Below, in pieces: positions 10,910-22,005 of a DNA stretch of 64,000 bases. The stretch spans positions 3,721,501 through 3,785,500 of the forward strand of contig JAWNZC010000106.1 of NCBI GenBank assembly GCA_035771165.1, given 5' to 3'. This DNA is from Paragorgia papillata (taxonomy: Eukaryota; Cnidaria; Anthozoa; Scleralcyonacea; Coralliidae). Below the pieces are notes generated by a model, which did not search any database, was not told the DNA's origin, and saw nothing but the letters and a program-made list of their open reading frames with translations. A program made the position numbers and the translations under genes. Numbering within the stretch: position 1 is the first letter of the stretch; each line of letters opens with the position of its first letter.

Positions 10910-11543
10910 TTACATCTTGGTATAGGTAATACTGTTAAAAATAAGAAATAATATTCTGACGTAACTATTTAAAAAAACGTAGGCGTGGAATTTCAAACGT
11001 TCTCCTTTTACGTAATCGTGCGGTAGTAGAGCTTGTCCTATAGGTGGTACCAGTTCTGCAAGCTTGTGATCTTTATCCGAAACAATATCGTTCAAAAGTT
11101 TGCAAGATAAGGATTCTCGTCTATTGTACAAGGTGTGAAGGCCAGCTTTTTCAATAGCATCAGTGTAAGAGACATTAGGGAAGATTATGCGCATTGCTCG
11201 TTTTTGAATACGTTCAATGTCATCTGAGAGATATTGTGGGAGACTACTATGAAACAGTTGGCATGCATACTCTAGGACAGATCTAATATACAACTACAAT
11301 AAAAATTAAGTAAGTTAACAGTAGATAAGGACGCTTTGCAGCTTTGCTAGTAATAAGGTCGACATGATTGTTCCATTTCAAGTCGTTTCTGATTGTAACA
11401 CCCAGTAATTTGGCAGTAACTACCCTCTCAAGGGGTTGGCCACTTATGCTAACCGGGTTATGAGTTGGCGGAGTTCTTGTAAAGGAAGTAACTAACTCTT
11501 TACACTTGATCGAATTAAGTTGGAGAGGTTTTCTCTTGACCAT
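10910..11543 (-). pseudogene. LINE 2 C-terminal region (broken)
   Basis: Two overlapping frames. 11283-11543 has the post-RT ILGVTI/LLGVTI-type motif (KLLGVTIRNDLKWNNHVD). 10910-11293 has YIRSVLEYACQLFHSSLPQY and IERIQKRAMRIIFP, typical of LINE ORF2 tails. A frameshift joins them near 11290. Confidence 0.8.
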
Positions 11544-11589
11544 TTAGAAATGCGGTTAACATCTTCTTGTAACACACTTTCTCCTGATT

Positions 11590-12258
11590 TTAGTACGATT
11601 TCAGAAATAGTAGGCTAGTGTCGTCGGCAAATTTCCACATGGATGAAGATTCTTCTGGCAAAGTAAGGTCGTTTATCATTGTTAGAAACAACCATGGCCC
11701 AAGCCGCGTTCCCTGAGGTACACCAGCGGGGACTTTTAACCAATCGAAGAAATAATTATTATTTAACTTAACCCTCCGCCATCTGTTTCTCGGAAAGTCG
11801 ATGATCCAATTGACTATGCTAGGTTTTACCCCAAGACTAAATAATTTGGCAACCAATAAATTATGATCTACCAGATCAAATGCTTTCCTATAATCCAGGA
11901 GGACAGTTCTAACAGAAGAGCCAGTGCCGTCCGTGGAGCTCAGCCAATGGTGGAACATAGATATGAGGGCAAACGAAGTTGACGAAACTGGAATAAAACC
12001 AAATTGGCGTGGGTCGATAGAGCTTAGCAAGGTTGGTTTCAGTTCTCTCTCAATCATTATGCTGTCGGCGACATTTGACAAGGTGGACGTCAAGGAGATT
12101 GGCCTCAGATCTTTATTAAAATAATGGACGGTGGGTCCTTTAGGTATGGGGGGGGGGGGGGGGGGGACATTAGCAAACTTCCAAACACCAGGAAATTTTG
12201 GCGGTGCCACAAAGCTGCTTAATTTCGCGCCACCAGTCCCGCGGTTTAGGTGTCGCAC
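11590..12258 (-). pseudogene. LINE 2 reverse transcriptase
   Basis: It contains LRPISLTSTLSNVADSIM, QFGFIPVSST, LLDYRKAFDLVDHNLLVAKL, VPAGVPQGTRLGPWLFL and the catalytic FADDTSL. The N-terminal 30 or so codons are out of frame with the real protein, and a poly(C) stretch (G-run on plus, about 12149-12167) interrupts it. A frameshift after FADDTSL ends it. Confidence 0.88.
12149..12168. repeat. G run inside LINE 2
   Basis: About 19 G with one flanking TAT. It is the reverse of a proline-coding C run in the LINE frame and probably replaced a short piece of the original sequence. Confidence 0.7.
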
Positions 12259-12403
12259 AGATCTTGGACTTTATTCTGATAGTAGATTTTGCGACATCGC
12301 TTGCATTCGCGGTTGACCTTATTTCGTAATAATTTGAAAAGATGCTCATTTCCTGATGTAAAAGCTTTTTGTCTGCGAGCGATCAAAGATTTTAACTTAC
12401 TGT

Positions 12404-12847
12404 TCATCCAAAAGGTCGATCGGTTACGTGAACTCTAATAGATCGTTCTGGCATGATAACATTCAAACCGTAGCTTATGATCTGGGTCATGATACTTAAT
12501 TTCTCGTCGCATGACTGTTCTGTACAGAACAAATCAGTCCATGGTATATCTTGTAAGTAGCGGCTAACACTTGCTATTTTACTGGGCCGTTTGTCCCTCA
12601 CTTCGATGACATCCGTCTGCGGTTTGTGTAGCTTCTTTTGGACGCCGGGGTACAAAATAATTGTCAGATGATCTGATAGGCCAAACGGAGGGGCACTAGT
12701 AGGATGGAAATAGTACTCTGATAGGTTAGTGAAAATCTGGTCAAGCGTGTTTACCCCTCTGGTCGGAAAGTCGATAACTGGTTTGAGTTGAAAAGTCTTA
12801 GCAGTAGACTTCAGGTCAAGCCTATTGAAGTCGCCTGCAATTATCAC
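12404..12847 (-). pseudogene. LINE 2 endonuclease C-terminal half
   Basis: It begins IIAGDFNRLDL and contains GVNTLDQIFTN and FGLSDHLTIIL, the GDFN and SDH motifs of the EEP endonuclease. The N-terminal half is missing by 5' truncation. It continues in frame past 12404 for a short Lys/Arg-rich stretch. Confidence 0.85.
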
Positions 12848-13289
12848 AGCACTAATTCATTTTCTAAGGGTTCCGTTTTTTTATACAGACTGTATATATA
12901 ATCATATAGAATCGACCAGCCGATGCCAGGGCCATTTTCGCCGACCTCCGAACGTGGAGACAAAATACCCTGAAGACGAAGTTTAGCTTTGCATAAACAT
13001 ATAACAGTTACTCAAGTAGTGCCAAACGGAAAGCGTCGTAGATGAGAAAACAAATCATTTTGTTTCAGAAATTAGTGTTACCATTCGAAACACTTTTATA
13101 CTGCACAAAATGTCCATCCAGATGAAAGTCGTTATTATCGGAATTATATTTATATTTATTTAGAATGTATGAAATGTTTACAACCATTACTCGCCAAATA
13201 CTAAGAGAAATCGACTTCGCACAAGGCATTTCGATACTGCAAAATAAAATTTCTGGTAGAACGTACACGTTTCACATGTACAAATAGTT

Positions 13290-13400
13290 TCAATATTTCG
13301 GATAATGCAATTTCACATGTGAAACTATTCCTCATGTTGCAATTTCACATGTAAAAGTATTTCTCATGTTGCAATTTTACATGTGAAAGTTTGACATACA
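13290..13400. repeat. Tandem ~33-bp unit (CAATTTCACATGTGAAA)
   Basis: Three successive units read caatttcacatgt(g)aaa..ttcctcatgtt. Each unit contains the palindrome TTTCACATGTGAAA. A single related unit lies near 14085. Confidence 0.7.
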
Positions 13401-13401
13401 C

Positions 13402-13722
13402 AGACCTTACTCAAAATGACCGCCCAATTAGAATTCTTTTATGTGCACATAAATTAGCTCTTATGACCTTTTAACCCCTTGGCGCCCGAGAACTCCCCCC
13501 TTGACAAGTAAAATAATCTGGCGTAGCCAGAGTAAAATACTAAAGGCTGCACCGTTCCAAAAGACGCGATACAGGTTAAAAAAGGCGCGAAAGGGTTAAA
13601 GTAAAAATTATTTTGAATTTCCCATGAATGTTAACTGAAAACGAGTTGAAAACGAATTGAAAACGAGTTTATAAGGGCTAATTTATATGTATATAAAATA
13701 ATTCTTAATAAGGTCTATAGTG
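13402..13722. repeat. Degenerate inverted repeat
   Basis: TAAATTAGCTCTTATGACC-type sequence on the left pairs with TAAGGGCTAATTTATATGT and AATAAGGTCTATAG on the right. Related arms recur at 14161-14282. Confidence 0.5.
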
Positions 13723-14027
13723 TAACGCTACTCTGGTTTAAAAGTTTTTTGAACGCAACGTTCACGATCCAACGTTTCGACACTCCGATCTAGCGTTTCC
13801 ATCAGAGGTGATCGTTGTGTAGAAAGGTTCCATATTTATACTCTCAAATAGAACCGACAATGATGTTATCTATCAACAAGATGAAAATAGGCTTCCGGTA
13901 ATAAACCGCCATCAAAGTGTACATATATGTACATAAAGACACTAGATCAAAGAGTCGAAACGTTGGGTCATGAACATTAACATTTTTAAAGTTGCACTCA
14001 AAAAACTTTTAAGCCAGAGTAGCGTTA
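13723..14027. mobile_element. MITE with TAACGCTACTCTGG termini
   Basis: The terminal repeats TAACGCTACTCTGG..TTAAAAGTTTTTTGA and complement extend about 40 bp. The interior has CAACGTTTCGACACTCCGAT and its partner. The ends are related to those of the 3987-4393 element. Confidence 0.75.
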
Positions 14028-14160
14028 AGCTATGTCGCCATGTCGGATTCTTCACCTGACTGTGTTGGGAATTTATTTGTTGACATGTAAAAGTATTTCT
14101 AGCTTAACAAATCAGCATTTTACACAAATAGCATCCTACCGTATCTTCTGTTTGACATTC

Positions 14161-14282
14161 TTCAAAAATGGCCGCCGAATTAAAATTCTTTATATACATA
14201 TAAATTAGCCCTTACGAAAACGAGGTCATAAGAGCTAATTTATATGCACATCGAAGAATTTAATTTGGCGGCCATTTTTGAA
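14161..14282. repeat. Fold-back, 122 bp
   Basis: TTCAAAAATGGCCGCC at the left pairs with GGCGGCCATTTTTGAA at the right, and the arms are complementary almost to the centre. Confidence 0.75.
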
Positions 14283-14407
14283 TAAGGTCTATGGCTTATC
14301 GTTAACTGAATTTAAGATTATACGCCACCTCTAGTGGTATTTATAATAAATAGTGCTATGCTCTTTTTACAACAACAACAACAACAACATCATCACCATA
14401 CACACAC

Positions 14408-14575
14408 CTCTTGCGTTTCTTCGGTCTCTAATGATGATGTCTGAGATTCCGAAAGAATAGAAAAATCATTCTGTTGGCTTTTCTCGACGGTAACAACTTC
14501 AATTGATCGTCCAGGAAAAGGTAACAGTTGTTTACAATGTTCTATGTCACGAGGATTCTTCCCAAAAAGCTTGCG
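14408..14575 (-). CDS. MED12: MED12 exon g (QLLPFPGRSIEVV block)
   Basis: This 168-bp exon (56 codons, phase 0-0) has acceptor tttattttag and donor GTGTGTG. It encodes RKLFGKNPRDIEHCKQLLPF then PGRSIEVVTVEKS and a Ser/Thr/Glu-rich tail. It corresponds to the MED12 segment K-E-L-G..S..L-E-K-V-R-Q-L-L-P-L-P-K-Q-T-R-D-V. The GTGTGTG donor is less canonical than the others. The following Gly/Ile-rich segment of vertebrate MED12 is absent or sits in a small exon I could not find in the 7.8-kb intron downstream. Confidence 0.93.
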
Positions 14576-16783
14576 CTAAAATAAAAACGTAATTAATAGA
14601 GCGAAGGAATGTGAATGCATTTGAATGTAAGTGCAAGTGAGCGTTAGTGTACGTTAATGTGAGTGTAATGTAGCGTGAGTGAGAGAAACTGCGAGTGGGT
14701 GTATTGTGAGTGATTGCAAATGCGAGGGAGGATAACTGCAAATGTCAGTGTGCGAGTGTGGTGAGCAACGGCGAAAGAGGTTAAAAGTAAACGTGAAAAT
14801 GAACGTAAAGGTAAAGGTACGTGAAAAAGTTAAAAGTAAGGTAAAGGTGAAAATTAAGGTAAACGTGAAAATGAAGGTGAAGGCGAAAATAAAGATGAAG
14901 ATAAAAGTGAAAATAAAGATGAAAGTAAAAGCAAAGTTAAAGGTAAAGGTGAAGGCGAAAATGTAGGTGAAGATAAAGGTAGGAACGAAAGTAAAGGTGA
15001 AAATGAAAGTAAAGATGAAGGTGAAGATAAAAATAAAGGTGAAAGTAAAAGCAAAGTTAAAGGTGAATGTTAAGGTGAAAATAAAGTTAAAGGTGAAAAG
15101 GAAGGTAAAAGTGAAGGTGAAGGTGAAAATGAAGGTAAAGGTAAAAATAGAGGTAAAGGAAACTGGATCCCAAGGATAGTGCAAAGTTTCTAGTCAAAGA
15201 TAATAACAATTTTAATTTTATTTAACAATTTTTGAAAATGGAGGTAAAGGTAAAGGCGAAAATACAGGTGAAAGTGAAAATGAAGATAAAAGTGAAGGTG
15301 AAAATAAAGGTGAAGGAGAAAGTAAAAGTAAAGGCGAAAATGAAAGTAAAAATGGAAGTAAAGGTAAACTAAAAAGGTGAAAATGGGGGTAAATGTAAGA
15401 ACGAAAGTAAAGGTGAAAGTGAAGTGAAGATGAAGGTGAAGATGAAAATAAAGGTGAAGACGAAAAGGTGAAAGTAAAAGAAAAGTTAAAGGTGAATGTT
15501 AAGGTGATAATAGAGGTGAAAGTGAAAATGAAGGTATAGGCAGAAGTAAAATAGAGGTAAAGGCAAAAATGAAGGTGAAGATGAACGTGAAAATGAAGGT
15601 GAAAGCGAAAATGAAGGTGAAAAAATACAGGTAACTGAAGATGAAAGCGAAGTAAAGACGAAAATGGAGGTGAAGGTAAAGTTGAAAACGAAGGTAAAGA
15701 GAAAGTAAAAGTAAAGGCGAAAATGAAGGTGAGAGCAAAGTTTAAGGTAAAATTGAAGGTAAAGAAGAAAATGAAGGAGAAAATAGAGGTGAAAGTAAAA
15801 GCATAGTTAAAGGTGAAAGTTAAGGAAAAAATAAAAGTGAAGGTGAAAATGTAGGTGAAGGTGAAGGCAAAGGTAAGAATGAAAGTAAAGGTAAAACGAA
15901 GGTGAAAATAAAAGTGAAAGTAAAAGTTAAAGGCGAAGGTAAAGTTGAAGTTGAAAGGTATAAAGTTTACTTGGAATTCAGATTAAAATTCGCTTAATGT
16001 AGAGTGTAAGGTTTACTTGATTTCAGTTTGAGATTCCTTGATATACAGTAAATTTGTCCACTTAATAACATTTGAATCAAATTTCCTCCTTCCTGATTGG
16101 CTAATCACATCAATATTAAATTTAAGTTATTTTACTAGGGATATTTAAGAAAAATACCACATGTGGTATTTTTTTTTAAATACCATACATCAGGGCGTTA
16201 GCAGTAAATACTTGTTTCCATCAGCCAAACTGACGCAAAACGGCAACATTTGATACAAATAAAGTGACGTCATGTCATGCAGTTTGGCAGATGGAAACAA
16301 TTACTGACAGCAAATAAGTCAGTTCGTCGTGAGTCCTGGTTCATTCGCTGTTTCTGAACGCTCAAGAAGTTAGCCACGAATAAAGTTAAGTAAAGTTTAC
16401 TTAAAACAGTTTCAAAATTAAATGGAGACATTACTCAAAGATGCTGTTATCAACGTCACACAGTGGAAGAACTCGACGTTTTTCTGATATGCTGAGTTTG
16501 ATAAGGAAAAGGTAAAATTGATTGAAATGTTATTAAAAGGAAATAACACTTGTTCTCGAAGAATGCATGAAAAATCACACTTGTGTTTTGCAAAATATTC
16601 GTAATACCACTCGTGCTTCGCACTCGTGATGTTATGAATATTTGGCCAAACACGCGTGCCATTTTTCATTAATTTTTCTCGAACAGTGCTATTCCCTAAT
16701 AAGACACTGTGTCTGTATAATAAGAAGGTGTCCGCATAAGAAGCGTCTGTTTAACACAAGTTTTATTGTGGCTTATATACTAC
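14576..16783 (-). other. MED12 intron f-g (2.2 kb)
   Basis: It is dominated by a hexanucleotide-based array (about 14775-15960), followed by AT-rich sequence with AAATACCACATGTGGTATTT-type palindromes at about 16153-16180. No host coding sequence was recognised. Confidence 0.7.
14775..15960. repeat. 1.2-kb degenerate hexanucleotide array (GTRAAR)n
   Basis: The plus strand is built of GTGAAA, GTAAAG, ATGAAG and GCGAAA hexamers almost without C, interrupted near 15170-15240. The period of 6 makes open frames coding (K-V/K-M)n on plus and (F-T/F-I)n on minus; these are repeat artefacts, not genes. It lies inside the MED12 intron, about 200 bp from exon g. Confidence 0.9.
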
Positions 16784-16913
16784 CTTAAGCCGTTTGAATA
16801 ATCCAGTGCTTAACTTTCTACCATCATCAGTTAGTTGGTTGGTCGTCGATTCCGTTGAGGTTATTACATTTATCAACACTGACAACATATCGAGTACATT
16901 GGTATAATGGTTA
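16784..16913 (-). CDS. MED12: MED12 exon f (VLDMLSVLI block)
   Basis: This 130-bp exon has acceptor gcgtatgtatag and donor GTAGTA. After completing the split Phe codon it encodes NHYTNVLDMLSVLINVITS, then an acidic stretch and GLFKRLK. VLDMLSVLI is one of the most invariant strings of animal MED12, and the LFKRLK end matches its L-x-K-K-L. It ends in phase 0, and the next exon begins RKLFGKNP, completing the K-K-L-x-K-x-L-G motif across the splice. Confidence 0.95.
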
Positions 16914-18226
16914 CTATACATACGCAAACAAAACGAAACAAAATTAATCAACGTTAAATTAACGACATGCAAGCGATTCGTTTATCAACGGATTCCGCAT
17001 CTCGCTCTCAATGCTTTTCCTTGCCAAGTCATCTTTATTCACCAAAGTTATGTTAAATCTATGTTATAAAAGGTTAATAGATTATCCAAATGAAAACCAA
17101 ATGAAAAAAAGGGGCAAATTATAATAAGCTATCTATAACAAAGTTGGCTACATGGGTCATTCAGTCCTGACAAGAATCGCTGGAAAAATTTAGGGTTTAG
17201 CACTGGGATTACTGATACCCATGACACTGACTGGTGATGTGTGAGCTTGCGGTTTAGCAGCTCCACCCATCGGCTAAATCTCTCTTAGAGCGATATCTTT
17301 TGCGATAAGTCACATGTCCAAGTGAGTCGTAGCCCATCTCATTACAACAATCCATCTTGGTGGTCACAGTTGATCTTTAGGCTACATAGTTGTCCACGGT
17401 CTTGTGGAATATTTATCGCCATAAAGCGACTATTGCGCATGTAGCACGCGGCCGGAAACAATGAATCTACTTAGCTTAAGGTTTTTCGCTCAGTACCCCC
17501 GAAATCCAAAAGCCAAAAAAATGGCAGCATGTAGGTTTTACCATAATCCTTTACGTCCAGCAAAAAACTATACCTCGAAAACGACCATAACACATAGCTG
17601 GAAAGATACTAAAATTGGTAAAAAGAAAGCTGTTATCTACGTGACAAAGAAGGTTTTGCTCATGTCAGAAGTCATTTTGGCTCGCAAAGGATCATGGTAA
17701 AAAGTACAGCCGGTCTCTTTTGCTATGGTGTACTTCACTGAATTTTAGACTCGCACTGAATTACCGGGTTACAAAAAAGCAAAAATGGCGCACAGGAGAA
17801 AAAAGATAGGCAAAATAAGACAGTTACTAGTAACTACAATGAATCAAAGTTATAAAGCTGAGTTTTGATCGACGGTAACCATAAAGTTGCTATATCTCCC
17901 GACTGCTGGCTTCAAGGTTAACCGGCGTTAATCCGAACGAGGCATGGTGGGGATATATATTTGAACTAGAAATACATAAATGCAATAACCCTTCGCCCGC
18001 TTTTACATGCATTTTTGTAAATACTCCCTGATTAGAAAACGTTAATGCAACCCCCCTTGCGCTCTTTTTTATTGGGGGCCGGAAATAGCCACTCCTGTCG
18101 GAACGATGAAAATATAGTTTTAATTCCGGCATTATATTTGAAATAAAAAAAACAAAAAGGTAACAAAGAACAAAAAAAAAATTAAGGATATGTCGTAAAA
18201 AATAGTGAGATGAACAAAAATTGCAC

Positions 18227-18296
18227 GTCGCTCCCAGGTTTGAACCCGATCTCGTTTGCGTGCAAACCGGCGATGTTACCACCAGGCTACTGAAGC
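18227..18296 (-). repeat. tRNA-like (SINE head or tRNA pseudogene)
   Basis: On the minus strand, TAGCCTGGTGGTAACATCG resembles an A box and GGGTTCAAACC a B box, spaced as in a tRNA. The anticodon arm is imperfect and the two ends do not pair as an acceptor stem. A tRNA-derived SINE promoter is more likely than a working tRNA gene. Confidence 0.5.
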
Positions 18297-19109
18297 AGGC
18301 GTCAGAATTTTATCAAAATATTAGGGTTATATTCTACAGTTCTTTCTTCCCATCTTTACAAAGAACATTGTTAGGCATCTAAAATATTTGCATTTTGAAA
18401 ACTACTCAAACAACTGCCTGGCTGCTATACGGCTATATTCATTTATGGCATTTTAAATTTAGTTATAATAATAACAAAAACAATTTTTCATTTCGAAATC
18501 TGAATTACTGAAAATGTTTTCACGTACATGTTGATAAATAAAATGAATATTTCAGCAGCATTTGTACGTTTTACGAAAGAAAAAATGTTACTTTCCATTT
18601 TTTATGCCAAATTATAAACAACCTACGCTAAGTCACAAGTAGTTTTACAATACGAAAACTATTTAAAAAAGATAAGACGGCAGCCACATGTATAAAATAC
18701 AACGGGCATTGGCAAGAAAAAGCATCCAATGGATATTATACGTTTTAAATACATCAAGGACACAAAATAGAAACCAAAATTAACAGTGATAGGATGTAAA
18801 CAGGGAAACTCGAACAGTTTTGCTACTAAATGTTCGTGATTACTGAGAGCGGCTGCTCTATATTTTTACCGTAGTTTAAACTTTTCGCCCTTTATCTTGT
18901 TTTTCCTTCTTTCGAGTTTCGGTTTGACGGGTTTCCTTCTAGTCAAGACTTTACGTAAACGTTGATTTGTTTCTGTTCTTTTGAAAGGCATGTACGTATC
19001 CTCAAAACTCCTTTCTCAAGTCTTTTTGTCAAGAATATATTAGTTGAAATATTTTTTTGTCAAAGAACTTTATTGTTTCCAGTGCCCCACAATCTTCACC
19101 GCGCGTAGT

Positions 19110-19150
<41 letters not shown>
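19110..19150. repeat. (CA)n(TA)n microsatellite
   Basis: ACACACAC.. passes into TATATATATA. A further (TA)n lies at about 19284-19320. Confidence 0.9.
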
Positions 19151-19173
19151 CCATAAAGGTAGAGCGAATATGG

Positions 19174-19280
19174 TATAGTCTAAGTGGGTTACCACAAAAT
19201 GTTGAGTGTCGCAACTGTCAGTTTCACGCGGGGGGATCTTCTGACAGTTGCGACACTCACATTTTGAGGTAACCCACTTA

Positions 19281-19287
<7 letters not shown>
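19174..19287. repeat. Fold-back, 114 bp
   Basis: Arms TATAGTCTAAGTGGGTTACC and GGTAACCCACTTAAACTATA are complementary, as are GAGTGTCGCAACTGTCAG and its partner. The loop is a short G-rich sequence. It is bounded on both sides by TA microsatellites. Confidence 0.8.
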
Positions 19288-19323
<36 letters not shown>

Positions 19324-19548
19324 AATATTCAGATCGCCTCAAACTGATTCGCATTTTAACACGCGTGTAAAGTGGACTCCACGCATGTCGCGATTATACA
19401 TATAACAAATCAAAATTCGTCGAATTTTCACTCTTGGGAGGATCACCCCATGCTAAAAATCCTGGCGAAAATCTTGCCAATCACAAGTAAGAATATTTTG
19501 TTTCTGCCTTACTAACTGTGTGACTACAAAAATATTAAGTACACTTAC

Positions 19549-19673
19549 AAATTTCCTGCAACACATTCAGTTGAAAGAATTCCACTACTAATTAGGTCAA
19601 ATAAAGCCGTTGCCCATTCTGAAGCCATGTGCAGGCTTTTGGGATTTGCTATTGAACCAAACATGACGCCGAC
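19549..19673 (-). CDS. MED12: MED12 exon e (VGVMF..SEWATALFDLISSG)
   Basis: This 125-bp exon runs from an acceptor ctaatcattaag to a strong donor GTAAGTG. It encodes VGVMFGSIANPKSLHMASEW followed by ATALFDLISSGIL. This corresponds to the MED12 block V-G-G-M-F-D-T..T-E-W-A-x-L-L-L-E-I-I-x-S-G. Phase 0 in, two bases out; exon f supplies the missing T to make Phe. The upstream intron carries the P-like transposon. Confidence 0.93.
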
Positions 19674-19744
19674 CTTAATGATTAGAAAAAAAGAATTACA
19701 AACAAAGAATCAGTTGTTACCTCCGCCAAGAGGTTATGTATTTA

Positions 19745-19855
<111 letters not shown>

Positions 19856-20138
19856 CATAGACCAAGGACAAACCCATTAAATTTTAATTGAAAATTTGAT
19901 AAAAAAATCTGTTTGATAGCTTCTCCGTGTAGCAGAAATGGATGATAACGCTTGTTTGGACTCATTATCCTTATTTCATGGAAACTTTAATACTCACAAA
20001 CAAGCTGAATACACAAAACAATGAACTTTTCAGTCCATTATTTGCACAAAAAAGCTGTATTGATCAAGAAGCAACTTACCTTTTTGCCAAATATTAGCGG
20101 AACGAGTGCAATCAAGCATTTTATTCATACTAGAGAGA

Positions 20139-20306
20139 CAAAGTAAAAATGTGGTAAACTGCCGAGGTTTTTAGTAACGGGAAACCGACGCTTCAAACGG
20201 AGCCCTTCATCAGAGTGAAATGTGGGGCTCCAATGAACGGCTCCGCTTGAAACGTCAGTTTTCCGTTACTGAAAACCTTGGCAGTTTACCACATCTTCAC
20301 TTTGCT
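20139..20306. repeat. Fold-back, 168 bp
   Basis: GTGGTAAACTGCCGAGGTTT pairs with AAACCTTGGCAGTTTACCAC, and ACGGGAAACCGACG with CGTCAGTTTTCCGT. The spacer carries GGAGCC..GGCTCC. Confidence 0.75.
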
Positions 20307-21237
20307 CAGACAAATCTATAGACGAGTAGGTCCAGTGAGCTAGCCCGGGATAGTTCGTCTTTCTGTTAACACCACACTAATAACCCGCTGTGCCCTTATA
20401 GTTTAACTATAGTCGCCAGAAAAGTATGTCTCATTTTTTTTATCCTGGTTAACATCATCAATTCACTTGGTGATTCAAGAAGAACTTCGGGGAAAACCTT
20501 GCGGAATATCAATAAACCCGCGTGACCATTCGTGCGCGCTAGAATGTTAAAAAACATGAAAATGACATGACGTGTACGAGTTGCTTACGCCAATCCGCGT
20601 GATGTGCGCGAATTGCTGACGTCACCAATTTCTATTTCTTGATTTATAACATGCATGACAAAATGACTTCATTGTGAAATTAAACAGTTAATTGCACTCT
20701 GGAGAGTGCAAATGAATGTTACCATGGTAACAGTGGTAAAATTCAAAATGGTGGTCGATTTTGCAGTGGACAGATGGCAGGTATTATTTTCACTTTTTCA
20801 ACGACTTGCGGTACACTATTTAGAAGAAAGAACACCATTTAATATTTTCAAATAAATACACAGCTCATGTAGACTGGAAGTTTTTATTGTCAAGTAATAA
20901 AAGAAGACGTTTTAGAAAGCTTGGATATGAGTACGAAGAGTGCGCGTCGCATTCGCAAAGTAAAGTATTGTGTTTGATGCAAGTTTGATGATGTTTGTGG
21001 CTTGTTCCAGCACGGTTAATAGAAGGGAGACTGGTTAGGCTAGCTGTACCACGTGACAAAACATGCTATTGATCACGGTTTATTTGTATCACGTGATGCG
21101 GAGAGGGGGTCATATTTCAGCGTCACTTCAGAAAGCTATTGTTGCGATCTCGAAAATCTGCGTAAGAAATCTTCCCGTCTGCGTCTTCTATTTGTTCCCG
21201 TTGTTGCGGTATTGTCTTCAAATGATAGTTTGAAGGT

Positions 21238-22005
21238 ATGCCTGGTGTAAACTGTGCGTTTTTTGGTTGTTCGACCAGTAAAGCATGGGCTTTCACTTTT
21301 CAAGGTCCCAGCTGTTCGCGCAGACGATGGCGAGCAGACAGCATAATTGCAAACGAGATAAATGACTCCGGATTTGAGACATCGGATCGAGGAAAACAAT
21401 ATTTATATTTGCGATCTTCATTTTACGCAAGATTGCATTCTTACAAGTGAGTTTTATTTATTCTGTTCTGTTGCGCGTCTTGTTATTTTCGTCATGCGAG
21501 AACAAAGGGCCCTTTATGAATAATTCAGTGTCGGATTAAAATCGATATTGTTTTCATTTTCTAGATCCTAAGCGAAAAGTGTTGGTTACTGGAAGTATTC
21601 CAACCGAGAATTTACCTGCCAAAAGCCATGATGTTCCTAAAAAAGAACGTCGAACTCTCATACGAGTCAGTGAAGAAGATATGCCATCTTCTTCGGCAGT
21701 CGACCCTTCACTTGTCGGTAAATATCAATATGGCAGATTTGCATAAGCATTTTGACGAGGAAAATATACAGCCTTGGAAAGTAGATACAGCTGAACATAG
21801 TAACATTAAAATGGAACTGTATGATGGTATTCACAGCATTGCCAAATACACAGTAACAATCAACTCTGCACTAGAATTCACTGTTTTTGTTTTCCACTGG
21901 CCTATTCCTAAAATCTACACCATCTACCTTGAAAGAAAACGTTCCCTTAAAAGTCGAGATGATGTTAAACAAGACGCTTGCTCAGGCGTTCACTCGAGCT
22001 ATTGA
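21238..22005 (+). pseudogene. THAP zinc finger and linker of the P-like transposase (frameshifted)
   Basis: ATG at 21238 begins MPGVNCAFFGCS, the first C-x4-C of a THAP domain. The conserved Trp follows in RRRW, and the closing C-x2-H lies in another frame as YICDLHFTQDCI (about 21400-21445), so an indel lies near 21390. A 118-bp intron (21447-21564, GTGAGT..CTAG) keeps the second frame and leads to NPKRKVLVTGSIPTENLPAK. Another frameshift near 21720 precedes the 21628-22005 frame with WKVDTAEHSNIKMELYDGIH and SIAKYTVTINSALEFTVFVF. THAP domains bind the transposon ends in P elements. Confidence 0.8.

Larger units (their letters stand above)
10818..12855 (-). mobile_element. Second non-LTR retrotransposon (Jockey/CR1-like group), fragmentary
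   Basis: On the minus strand the order is endonuclease end (12404-12847), linker with MNSKLKSLIARRQ, reverse transcriptase (11590-12258), then C-terminal pieces (11283-11543, 10910-11293). The A-rich plus-strand stretch at 10818-10870 would be the complement of the 3' UTR. The WLKVPAGVPQGTRLGPWLFL and MINDL spelling differs from the other two LINEs, so it is a different lineage. It is 5'-truncated near 12855. Confidence 0.8.
6613..14407 (-). other. MED12 intron g-h (7.8 kb)
   Basis: It holds a TTAA MITE, an L2-like LINE on the plus strand, a second LINE on the minus strand, tandem CACATGTGAAA units and fold-backs. The 9972-10817 stretch has no recognised element except an ATG with a GTGAGT donor at about 10560-10620. 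The 12856-13290 stretch holds nothing recognised. Confidence 0.7.
17965..19395 (+). repeat. Dispersed repeat family, copy B
   Basis: It starts ACTAGAAATACATAAATGCA and CTTCGCCCGCTTTTA like copies A and C. Near 19360-19395 it has the shared ACGCGTGTAAAGTGGACT and CACGCATGTCG before similarity ends. The interior is longer than in copy A and includes a tRNA-like unit, a microsatellite and a fold-back, so it has probably received insertions. Confidence 0.5.
16914..19548 (-). other. MED12 intron e-f (2.6 kb)
   Basis: It contains repeat copy B with a tRNA-like unit, a CA/TA microsatellite and a fold-back at 19174-19287. The 79-codon open frame at 17461-17700 has no recognised domain, and I do not call it a gene. 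Confidence 0.65.

Noticed and set aside
14654..15738. Lys-Val and Phe-Thr repeat proteins
   Set aside because: A period-6 repeat keeps several frames open on both strands; this is a satellite, not a gene.
17461..17700. 79-codon plus-strand frame
   Set aside because: No domain, no splice context or neighbours supporting a gene; it lies in a MED12 intron beside repeats.
20045..20090. A possible MED12 exon ending AAAAAG/GTAAGT on minus
   Set aside because: Exon d (..LRLRL) joins exon e (VGVMF..) directly in the family motif, so nothing is missing between them. The segment also resembles a repeated GCAATCAAGCATT sequence seen at 46480.
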